Shown piece after piece: positions 1 to 6,900 of a DNA stretch of 7,729 bases; position 1 is the stretch's first letter; every line of letters begins with the position of its first letter. Below the pieces are notes generated by a model. That model did no database searches. It worked only from the letters and a program-made list of their open reading frames with translations, and was not told the origin of the DNA. Source of the DNA: Bacteroidales bacterium (GTDB lineage: Bacteria > Bacteroidota > Bacteroidia > Bacteroidales > UBA932). The stretch is taken from positions 1 through 7,729 of the forward strand of contig JAKSKC010000066.1 of the NCBI GenBank assembly GCA_024401945.1. The letters run 5' to 3'. The position numbers and the translations under genes are program-made.

Positions 1-1223
1 AACAGCAGGGCTATGATGTGTTCGCCATGTACATGCAGAACTGGCACGACACGGAGGGTACCCTGCACGGTGACTGCGAGTGGGAAGAGGAGAAGTTCGT
101 GGCGGAGATGGTCGCAAGGAAGATAGGCATCCCGTTCTATTTCGTGGATCTCAGCAACGAGTACATGAAGCGAGTGGCGGACTACATGTTCGACGAATAC
201 GAGAAAGGCCGCACCCCTAATCCGGACGTACTCTGCAACAGGGAGATCAAGTTCGACGCATTCCTCAAGGCGGCTGAGAAACTCGGTGCGGATATGGTCG
301 CGACAGGCCATTACTGCCGCAAGGAAACCATCGAGGGACCCGACGGAAAGCCGGTTTACAGGATTCTTGCCGGCACAGACCCCAACAAGGACCAGAGTTA
401 TTTCCTTTGCCAGCTCAGCCAGGAACAGCTTTCCAAGGCAATGTTCCCCATCGGGGGCATCTGCAAGCCGGAAGTCAGGCGGATTGCCGCTGAGGCGGAC
501 CTGCCGTCGGCGGACAAGAAAGATTCCCAGGGCATATGTTTCGTCGGGAAAGTGGACCTTCCCGTATTCCTCCAGCAGAAGTTGAAGTCTGTGGAGGGCG
601 ATGTGGTGGAGGTCTATGACAAGTATTACGAGACCTGCGTAAAATACATTTCCGACCAGGAACTGCTTGCCAGACCGGCCGGAGATCTCAGCGACGGGCA
701 GCTCATGGAACTGTCGGAACCGCTCCGGTATGAGGATATTGTTTTCGAGACCGAGACCTACAAGTCCAGGAACCATCATGTGAAGAAGACCAGGTACAAG
801 GAGAATCCATGGGGAAAGATCATCGGCAGGCACGAGGGCGCCCAGTTCTTCACTATCGGTCAGAGAAAAGGACTCGCCATCGGAGGTCACAGCGACTCTG
901 TCTTCGTCATACATACCGACATCGCCAGGAACATCATCTATGTCGGTGAGGGGCACAGCCACAAGGGTCTGCTCCGCAGCTATCTGCGTATCGCTCCGGA
1001 AGAGATCCACTGGATCAGGACCGACCTCAGGATGGAAACCGGGGAATGCCGCAGATACAAAGTACGCATCCGTTACCGCCAGCCTCTGCAGGACGCGCTG
1101 CTCCTGATGAGGGAGAACGGTCTTTTCATACGTTTCGACCAGCCTCAGAGAGGTATCACGCCGGGGCAGTTCGCCGTATGGTATGCGGAGGACGGTGAGA
1201 TGGTCGGGTCAGGAGTAATCTAG
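1..1223 (+). CDS. mnmA: tRNA-specific 2-thiouridylase MnmA (5'-truncated)
   Basis: MnmA activates U34 of tRNA Lys, Glu and Gln by adenylation and replaces its 2-oxygen with sulfur relayed as a persulfide; it is cytoplasmic. The frame is open from the window edge (first full codon at 3), giving 406 visible residues. The first ones, QQGYDVFAMYMQNW, follow the PP-loop in the family, so only some 20-30 residues including SGGVDSS are missing. The GTG at 18 is internal, not a start. Both conserved cysteines are present: NPDVLCNREIKF (codon 234-236) and DSQGICFVG (codon 537-539). TGHY, DQSYFL, FTIGQRKGL and the C-terminal GQFAVWY are also family hallmarks. About 66 residues (615-812) are inserted between GDVVEV and GKIIGRHEG, where E. 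coli MnmA has only a few; Bacteroidota homologues, as I recall them, also carry an insertion here. The gene converges on the oxidoreductase gene, and the stop codons overlap. Identification is firm. Confidence 0.95.
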   Translation, partial: QQGYDVFAMYMQNWHDTEGTLHGDCEWEEEKFVAEMVARKIGIPFYFVDLSNEYMKRVADYMFDEYEKGRTPNPDVLCNREIKFDAFLKAAEKLGADMVATGHYCRKETIEGPDGKPVYRILAGTDPNKDQSYFLCQLSQEQLSKAMFPIGGICKPEVRRIAAEADLPSADKKDSQGICFVGKVDLPVFLQQKLKSVEGDVVEVYDKYYETCVKYISDQELLARPAGDLSDGQLMELSEPLRYEDIVFETETYKSRNHHVKKTRYKENPWGKIIGRHEGAQFFTIGQRKGLAIGGHSDSVFVIHTDIARNIIYVGEGHSHKGLLRSYLRIAPEEIHWIRTDLRMETGECRRYKVRIRYRQPLQDALLLMRENGLFIRFDQPQRGITPGQFAVWYAEDGEMVGSGVI

Positions 1224-1226
1224 ATT
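1217..1226. other. Overlapping convergent stop codons in a 10-bp palindrome
   Basis: The mnmA stop TAG (1221-1223, +) and the oxidoreductase stop TAG (1222-1220, -) share the self-complementary tetranucleotide CTAG. This lies at the centre of the perfect palindrome AATCTAGATT, which is followed by a short T run on the + strand. No stem-loop with a loop is present, so I do not call a terminator. Both transcripts must therefore end inside, or read antisense into, the neighbouring gene. Confidence 0.85.
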
Positions 1227-2902
1227 TTTTCAGCTGCCGCTTCTGCACAACGGATTCCGTCTATTGCGCTTGAGACTATTCCGCCGGAGTAGCCTGCGCC
1301 TTCTCCGCACGGATACAGTCCTGGCATCGACTCGGTCTGGAGGGTGTCAGGATTGCGCGGGATGCGCACCGGGGACGATGTCCTGGACTCCACTCCAAGC
1401 AGGAGCGCGTCGTTGCTGTAGTAGCCGTGTATTTTCTTATCCACCAAAGGGAAAGCCTTTTTCAGGCGTCTTGAGACGCCCTGCGGGAGCATCATATGGA
1501 GAGGTGCCGGAACGGTTCCGGGGAAATAAGAGCTTTCCGGGAGGTCGGAGGAAATCCTTCCCTTGCAGAAGTCTATCATTCTCTGTGCCGGCGCGGCGAG
1601 AGGGTGGGATGTGTGCTGGGCCATTGACCGTTCGATATCACGCTGGTAGTTCAGAAGGGAGAACGCTCCGTCGGACTTGTATTTCTCAGGGGCATCTCCG
1701 GGTTCTATCTGCACGACGACGCCGGCATTGGCCCATCTGGAATTTCTCGCAGAGTTGGACATTCCGTTCAGTACGACGGTGTTCTCCTCTGTCGATGACG
1801 GTACCAGTATACCTCCAGGGCACATGCAGAAGGAGAATACTCCCCTGCCGTCGACCTGTTCCACAAAGGAGTATTCTGCCGCCGGCATCCCTTTCCAGGT
1901 ACGTCCGTGATATCTCGCGCGGTTGATCGTCTCCTGCGGGTGTTCCACGCGGACGCCCAGGGCAAAGCCTTTGGCCTCGAGGGTCACGCCTTTGCTGTCC
2001 AGCAGTTCGTAGATGTCGCGGGCGGAGTGGCCGGTCGCCAGTATCACCTTCGACGCGGTGTATGTTTCGCCTTTATCAGTCAAAATTTTGTATTTCCGGT
2101 TGCCGGTTCCGGACGCTGTCTGTTTTTTTATGTCAAGGCAGACGTCGGACCTGTCCGGCAAAACTGTGCCACCCTCGGCGACATAAGAGGGGGGACCATA
2201 AGCGAAGCGAATGGTGGGGTCGGCGCAGCCGACGTTTTGCGGACAGCGTCCAACGTCTACCCCTGAAATATCGACGACACGGGAGTCGAAGTGGTACTCG
2301 CCGCCGTGCTCGATGATGCATTTGCGGATGTTTTCGACTATGAGGGGCAGTTTGTCGCTGCCGATGTGGGGATGTGCATCTATGAGGATATCAGGGGAAG
2401 CGCCGAAACGTACCAGCTGGTGCAGCACAAGGCGGATATCACCGCGTTTAGATGACCTGGTGAACAATTTTCCGTCAGAGAATGCACCGGCTCCGCCTTC
2501 TCCATAACAATAGTTGGAATCCGGGTCGATGACGCCCTCTCGGGAGAGCTTCGCCATATCGGTCTTGCGGGCGTGGACATCCTTTCCCCTCTCCAGGATT
2601 ATCGGCTTCAGACCGAGGGAAAGAAGCCGCAATGCCGCGAACATTCCTGCCGGGCCGGCCCCGACCACTATTACGGGTTCGGAGTCCCTGACATCCCTGT
2701 ACTCCGGGACTTCATATGGCTCCGGATGCTCTCCGGAGGCATAAACCTCTATCTGATACCTGTAAACTATGCCACCCCTTGCATCGAGAGACCTCTTGGT
2801 CACGACACATTCCGCGCCCCCGTTCTGACGGGAGGCAAGGGACTCCACATCCTTCACGGACAGAGCCTTCTCCACCGGTATGGCAAGTTCTATTGTCTTC
2901 AT
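1220..2902 (-). CDS. FAD-dependent oxidoreductase, COG2509 family, with a 39-residue in-frame insert
   Basis: This 560-residue protein is a predicted cytoplasmic NAD(P)/FAD-type dehydrogenase of the COG2509 family, whose substrate is unknown to me. After an N-terminal domain of about 75 residues, the Rossmann dinucleotide-binding motif VIVVGAGPAGMFAALRL starts near residue 77, with the ribose-binding glutamate in IILERG near 104. YGEGGAGAFSDGKL (about 133-146), ILATGHSARDIYELL (about 287-301), CMCPGGILVPSS (about 359-370) and the FAD-closing YPCGEGAGYSGGIVSSAIDG (530-549) mark this family. Residues 216-254 are encoded exactly by a palindromic repeat element (2141-2257); without them the protein is 521 residues, close to what I expect for the family. 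The ATG at 2902 overlaps the tsaD stop by one base, so translation is probably coupled and the gene probably lacks its own promoter. Family assignment is firm; the biochemical role is open. Confidence 0.9.
   Translation of the reverse strand: MKTIELAIPVEKALSVKDVESLASRQNGGAECVVTKRSLDARGGIVYRYQIEVYASGEHPEPYEVPEYRDVRDSEPVIVVGAGPAGMFAALRLLSLGLKPIILERGKDVHARKTDMAKLSREGVIDPDSNYCYGEGGAGAFSDGKLFTRSSKRGDIRLVLHQLVRFGASPDILIDAHPHIGSDKLPLIVENIRKCIIEHGGEYHFDSRVVDISGVDVGRCPQNVGCADPTIRFAYGPPSYVAEGGTVLPDRSDVCLDIKKQTASGTGNRKYKILTDKGETYTASKVILATGHSARDIYELLDSKGVTLEAKGFALGVRVEHPQETINRARYHGRTWKGMPAAEYSFVEQVDGRGVFSFCMCPGGILVPSSTEENTVVLNGMSNSARNSRWANAGVVVQIEPGDAPEKYKSDGAFSLLNYQRDIERSMAQHTSHPLAAPAQRMIDFCKGRISSDLPESSYFPGTVPAPLHMMLPQGVSRRLKKAFPLVDKKIHGYYSNDALLLGVESRTSSPVRIPRNPDTLQTESMPGLYPCGEGAGYSGGIVSSAIDGIRCAEAAAEKI
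2111..2122. repeat. Partial extra copy of the palindromic-element arm
   Basis: GGACGCTGTCTG matches the reverse complement of the right arm (GGACGCTGTCCG, from 2240-2251) at 11 of 12 positions, including 10 in a row, and lies 18 bp outside the left arm. It may be a remnant of a nested or earlier insertion, or of imperfect duplication. Such a short match could also be chance. In the host protein it encodes part of QTASGTG, just C-terminal of the insert. Confidence 0.35.
2141..2257 (-). repeat. Palindromic element inserted in frame in the COG2509 gene
   Basis: This 117-bp segment (39 codons) is bounded by two 24-nt arms, 2141-2164 and 2234-2257. They are reverse complements except for one substitution and two single-base indels; an A/T pair at 2140/2258 extends them. 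The 69-nt interior contains a perfect hairpin GTCGGC-GCA-GCCGAC (2219-2233) and a smaller one, ACCAT (2195-2199) with ATGGT (2211-2215). Read with the host gene it encodes a peptide running from DVGRCPQNVG through CADPTIRFAYGPP to TVLPDRSDV, rich in Gly, Pro and Asp and unlike the surrounding Rossmann fold. All three frames of the coding strand and two of the other strand lack stops; only one + frame is closed (TAA at 2184-2186). I infer a dispersed element tolerated inside protein genes, by analogy with Rickettsia palindromic elements. Other copies cannot be shown from this window, and no target duplication is obvious. Confidence 0.7.
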
Positions 2903-2904
2903 CA
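2900..2904 (-). promoter_or_regulatory. TGATG stop-start overlap coupling tsaD to the oxidoreductase gene
   Basis: On the minus strand the tsaD stop TGA (2904-2902) and the oxidoreductase start ATG (2902-2900) share one base, giving TGATG. No Shine-Dalgarno sequence precedes it. This arrangement is a classic sign of termination-reinitiation coupling on a shared mRNA, and it supports the start chosen at 2902. Confidence 0.8.
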
Positions 2905-3924
2905 GAAATCAGCGATCCTGGACACAGGAGCAATATCCATAGGGCAGCGCTCCCCTGCCTGGTAATGGAAATAGCCGGCAATGGCTATCATTGCAGCGTT
3001 GTCGGTGGTGAATTTGAATTCCGGGAGGAACGTGTTCCATCCTCTCTTCTGTCCTTCCTCCACTATCCTGCTGCGCAATCCGCTGTTGGCAGAAACACCG
3101 CCGCCTATCGTGATGTCCTTTATCCCGGTCTGCTTTGCGGCCTTCACCAGCTTGTCGAGGAGAATATCTATCAGGGCCTTCTGGAATGAGGCGCAGATGT
3201 CTTCCTTGTTCTTTTCCATGAACTCCGGGTCCTTCGCCATCTCATCGCGCACGAAATACAGAAGGGATGTCTTGATGCCGCTGAAACTGTAGTCCAGCCC
3301 ATCGATATGGGGCTTGGCGAATTTGAAACGCAGCGGGTCGCCCTGTTTTGCAAGCCTGTCGATCACAGGACCTCCGGGATACCCCAGTCCCATCATCTTG
3401 GAGCATTTGTCGAAAGCCTCCCCTACGGCGTCATCTATGGTCTGTCCGAGGATCTCGAAGTCCAGGGGGCTGTTCACCTTCACAATCTGTGAATTGCCGC
3501 CGGACACGAGCAGACAGAGGTATGGGAATGAAGGCTGACGGTTCTCGGAGCCTTCCTGTTTGACAAAATTCGCAAGCACGTGGCCCTGCAGATGATTCAC
3601 CATCACCAGCGGAATGCCAAGGGACAGGGCGAGGGTCTTTGCGAAGGAAGTGCCGACAAGCAGGGAACCCAGAAGTCCGGGACCGCGTGTGAAGGCAATG
3701 GCCGTAAGGTCCTCCTTGCGGATTCCCGCACGGGAGATCGCTTCGCTTACCACAGGGACTATATTTCTTTCATGATCACGCGAGGCAAGTTCCGGGACGA
3801 CGCCGCCATAGGCCTTGTGGACGTCCTGGCTTGCTATGACATTTGAAAGCAGCCACCCGTCCTTTATGACGGCTGCGGAAGTGTCATCGCACGATGATTC
3901 GATTCCAAGAATTATATCTGCCAT
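2902..3924 (-). CDS. tsaD: tRNA N6-adenosine threonylcarbamoyltransferase TsaD
   Basis: TsaD (Gcp/YgjD/Kae1 family) transfers the threonylcarbamoyl group from threonylcarbamoyl-AMP, made by TsaC/TsaC2, to A37 of tRNAs reading ANN codons. In bacteria it works with TsaB and TsaE, which are not in this window. The 340-residue length is typical. The N-terminal ASKHA motif GIESSCDDTSAAV is at about residues 7-19. The metal ligands His111 and His115 (NHLQGH) and Asp308 (FTTDNAAM) are all present, as are LLVSGGNS (138-145), DDAVGEAFDK (164-173), YPGGP (182-186), DYSFSGIKTS (211-220) and GGGVSANSGLR (274-284). The ATG at 3924 gives the canonical short N-terminus; the stretch before it is AT-rich with no Shine-Dalgarno, as usual in Bacteroidota. 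It is the first gene of a two-gene unit with the coupled oxidoreductase and is divergent from the tamB-like gene. Nothing appears degraded. Confidence 0.97.
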   Translation of the reverse strand: MADIILGIESSCDDTSAAVIKDGWLLSNVIASQDVHKAYGGVVPELASRDHERNIVPVVSEAISRAGIRKEDLTAIAFTRGPGLLGSLLVGTSFAKTLALSLGIPLVMVNHLQGHVLANFVKQEGSENRQPSFPYLCLLVSGGNSQIVKVNSPLDFEILGQTIDDAVGEAFDKCSKMMGLGYPGGPVIDRLAKQGDPLRFKFAKPHIDGLDYSFSGIKTSLLYFVRDEMAKDPEFMEKNKEDICASFQKALIDILLDKLVKAAKQTGIKDITIGGGVSANSGLRSRIVEEGQKRGWNTFLPEFKFTTDNAAMIAIAGYFHYQAGERCPMDIAPVSRIADF

Positions 3925-3945
3925 AAATTAGTCTTAACTAACGCG

Positions 3946-3953
3946 CAAAGATA
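3946..3953 (-). promoter_or_regulatory. Putative Bacteroidota -7 promoter element for tsaD
   Basis: TATCTTTG on the minus strand matches the Bacteroidota primary-sigma -7 consensus TAnnTTTG and lies 21 bp before the tsaD ATG, predicting a short 5' leader. I see no clear TTG -33 element at the expected spacing of about 20 bp; only a weak TTTAC stretch is there. The call rests on the -7 match and its position. Confidence 0.5.
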
Positions 3954-3975
3954 GAAATATTATGCCGGATTTTTG

Positions 3976-3983
3976 TAAATTTG
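3976..3983 (+). promoter_or_regulatory. Possible -7 promoter element for the tamB-like gene
   Basis: TAAATTTG fits TAnnTTTG on the + strand in the 63-bp divergent spacer. Transcription would start near 3988-3992, almost on the candidate TTG start, implying a very short leader or a start further downstream. There is no convincing -33 TTG. In such an AT-rich stretch the match could be chance. Confidence 0.25.
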
Positions 3984-3987
3984 TAGT

Positions 3988-6900
3988 TTGTATATTAATT
4001 ACGGGATTATCAAAAAAGCAAGACACATAAGTGCAACAATCCTCTGCGGGCTCCTAGTGCTGATCGCAGCGGTAATTTATGTATTCCAGCTTCCGCGCGT
4101 ACAGAACGCGATGCTGAAAAAGCTGCTGGTATCCGTCAACGAAATCATCCCTGGAAACATCTCATTCGGGGAGTTCCGTTTGCAGCCGTTCAACACAATC
4201 ATCCTCACAGACCTGCTCATCAGTGACCCGGATCCCGTCATTACAGAAGACTTCGCCCCTCAGGACACGGTGATTGCGGCAAGGACCGTAATACTCCATT
4301 TCAGCATCAGGAGTCTGCTGAGCGAGGTCCCTATCCTGCACAGGGGTATCGTGGAAGACGGGCAGGTCAATCTCGTATTCGAAGAAGAAGGCATCAACAT
4401 AGCCAGAATATTCCCGAAGCCGCAGCCGGAAGAAAAGCAGCTCCTGTCTTTCAGCAACATCGAGACCGACAATTTCAGAGTCAGGATGTTCAAGGTGGGG
4501 GAAGCGGAAAACATCGACATCACCGCACTGCTCCACGCCTGCAATTTCATCATCAAGAAAAATGGTGTGAAGGGAACCATCAAGAAGTTCCGCGCCAGCG
4601 AGAAGAGAGGCTACAGCATCAACGATTTCGCAACCAAGCTGCGTGCGGACGTCAACGGCATAGAGATAAAGGACTTTCACTTCAATGACGGAATGACGAA
4701 CCTGAACATTCCGGCCCTGAAGATGGATGCGGGAGAGATTCCGGCGTTCGAGGGCCGGATAAGCGGCAGCCACCTTTCCTCACGCAGCGCCGCGCTGTTC
4801 ATCCCTGAAGCAGAAAAACTGAACATCGAACTGGGCATCAACAACCTGGAGCTGAGCGGTCCGCTTGACGACCTGAGCATCGACAAATTCGTATTCAATG
4901 AAGGTAGGGGCATATCCGGCAGGCTGGACCTCAACGTAAAGAATCTGCCCGACATCGAAGATGCCGTCTTCAATATGGGCATTTCCGATGTGGTATTTCC
5001 GCTCAACGGTGACAGGCTGAACTTTACCGGAAAGATCTACGGACCGGTCAACAGCCTGAAAGCCGAAGGAAAGCTCAACTCCGGATACGGAAGCGCCTCC
5101 GCTGACGTCACCGTCCAGGACATTCTCCGCGGTAATGCCATCGGGGTGCACGGCAACGTACAGACCAGGGACATCAACATCGGACATTTCATCGGCAACG
5201 ACAAGATTGCGGAGTGTACGGTCACCGCCGACATCGACGCCTCCATCAAGAAGGACGACAACCATATCAGGCTGAATTCTCTGAAGGTCGACAGGCTCAA
5301 CGTCCTCGGATACGACTACAGCGGAATAGCCGGCGCCGGCACATTCTCCGACGACGCCTTCGACGGAAGGATCATCTGCTCGGACCCGAACCTGAATTTC
5401 ATTTTCCAGGGCATCTTCAACCTTTCCAAGACCTCGCGCAACGCCCTGTACAAATTCTACTTCAACCTGGCATATGCCGACCTCAAGAAATTGAACCTTG
5501 ACAAGAAGCATGAAGTATCCAGGGGCTCGTTCGAACTGAATGCCGACTATATGAGGCTTGAGGAAAAGGATCTGATAGGCACGATCGACATACTGGACCT
5601 CAATCTTGAAGATGAGAACGGGGTCAAGAAGATAGGCGACATCCATATCAACTCCCATTCAAATGACGATATCTACAGGGCCAATTTCGAATCGTCGTTT
5701 GCAAATGCCACTTATGTGGGATCGAAGCAGGTCATCAAATTCATAGACGACCTGCAGAACATTTCCCTGAAGAAACATCTTTCCGCCCTCTACCCGTCAC
5801 CGGCGGAGGAATGGTCGGGAGAAAGGTATGAGGCAAGCGTAAGTTTCCACGACAGCCGCGACATCCTCTCCTTCCTCGTACCGGGAGCGTATATCGCCGA
5901 CAGCACAAGGCTCAGCATCAACATATCAAGGGACGGAGAGCTGCGCGGACTGCTGAGCTCGCCGAGGCTCGCAGTCAAGGGCAACTACATGAAAGACCTC
6001 CGTCTGGATATCGACAACGGCTCAGGAAGCCTGAACGGAAAGCTCAGGAGCAAAGAGAACAAACTGGGCGGATTCATCACAAAGGACAATTCCCTGATAG
6101 CGTTTGCACAGGAGAACGAACTCGGTCTCAGCTTCGATTATCTCGAGGACAACGGCTCAGATAACAAATCCAACATCCTGCTCGCCGGAGAACTGTCCCG
6201 TGATGATGACGGGAAGGTGGTCCTTGACGCAGGCAACCTCGAATCCACCCTGTATTTCAACAACCATCCGTGGACTATCCATCCGGCAAACTACAGAATC
6301 TCCTCCGAGGGATTCAGGCTCGACTCGCTTATGGTGGACTGCGGGAACCAGTCGATGATGGCCGACGGAATGGTATCCAAGACACGGACAGACACCCTGT
6401 CGGTCGAAATGGACAAATTCGACCTCGGCATGCTGGTCGCATTCCTGGGATCCGACATAGAAGTCTCCGGCCTTGCTACAGGAAAGGCTATGCTGATGTC
6501 GCCGACGGGCAGCAACCTTGATGCAAGTGCGGACTTCCTTGCAGAAAATCTGGCAATTTACGGAACGAGGCTCGGTGAGATAAGGCTGGACGGAGGATGG
6601 AACAAGGCTTCGGAAAAATTCGAGATTGCAGCAAGCAACAAACTTGACGGCACCGAAAAAATGGCGGTTGCAGGTTCGTATGATCCTGCGGAAAAAGGTC
6701 TGGACATCAATGCAGGGTTCAACGGATTCGACCTTGCCGCAGGCCTGCCGTTCGTAAAGGAAATCTTCAGCGAAGTCGGAGGAAGCCTTTCAGGCGAACT
6801 CGCCGTTGACGGAACCACGGATAACATCGGCCTGTCCGGAAAGGGACTGACACTCAAGGACGGGCTCCTGAAAGTCGCCTACACCAACGTACAGTACCAC

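Noticed and set aside
18..1223. GTG at 18 as the start of a complete 401-residue mnmA
   Set aside because: The in-frame codons before it (QQGYD) continue the family sequence and the PP-loop is missing, so the gene is cut by the window edge.
1217..1235. Rho-independent terminator at the palindrome plus T run after mnmA
   Set aside because: The 10-bp palindrome has no loop and its stem is AT-rich, so it cannot form a normal terminator hairpin.
1264..1926. 220-codon plus-strand open frame
   Set aside because: It lies antisense to the oxidoreductase gene, and its Arg/Ser-rich translation is typical of shadow frames.
3962..4030. Stand-alone 22-codon peptide or leader gene
   Set aside because: It has no support as an independent gene; it is mentioned only as a possible upstream half of a frameshifted tamB start.
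4018..4070. Downstream stimulatory stem-loop for -1 frameshifting
   Set aside because: The only pairing seen is 5 bp (4044-4048 with 4065-4069), about 25 nt from the heptamer. That is weaker and further away than in known cases.
4162..4773. 203-codon minus-strand open frame
   Set aside because: Also antisense to the tamB-like gene and without family motifs.
4780..5658. 292-codon minus-strand open frame
   Set aside because: It lies antisense to the tamB-like gene, whose frame is clearly real, and its translation shows no recognisable domain. It is a shadow caused by GC-rich codon usage.
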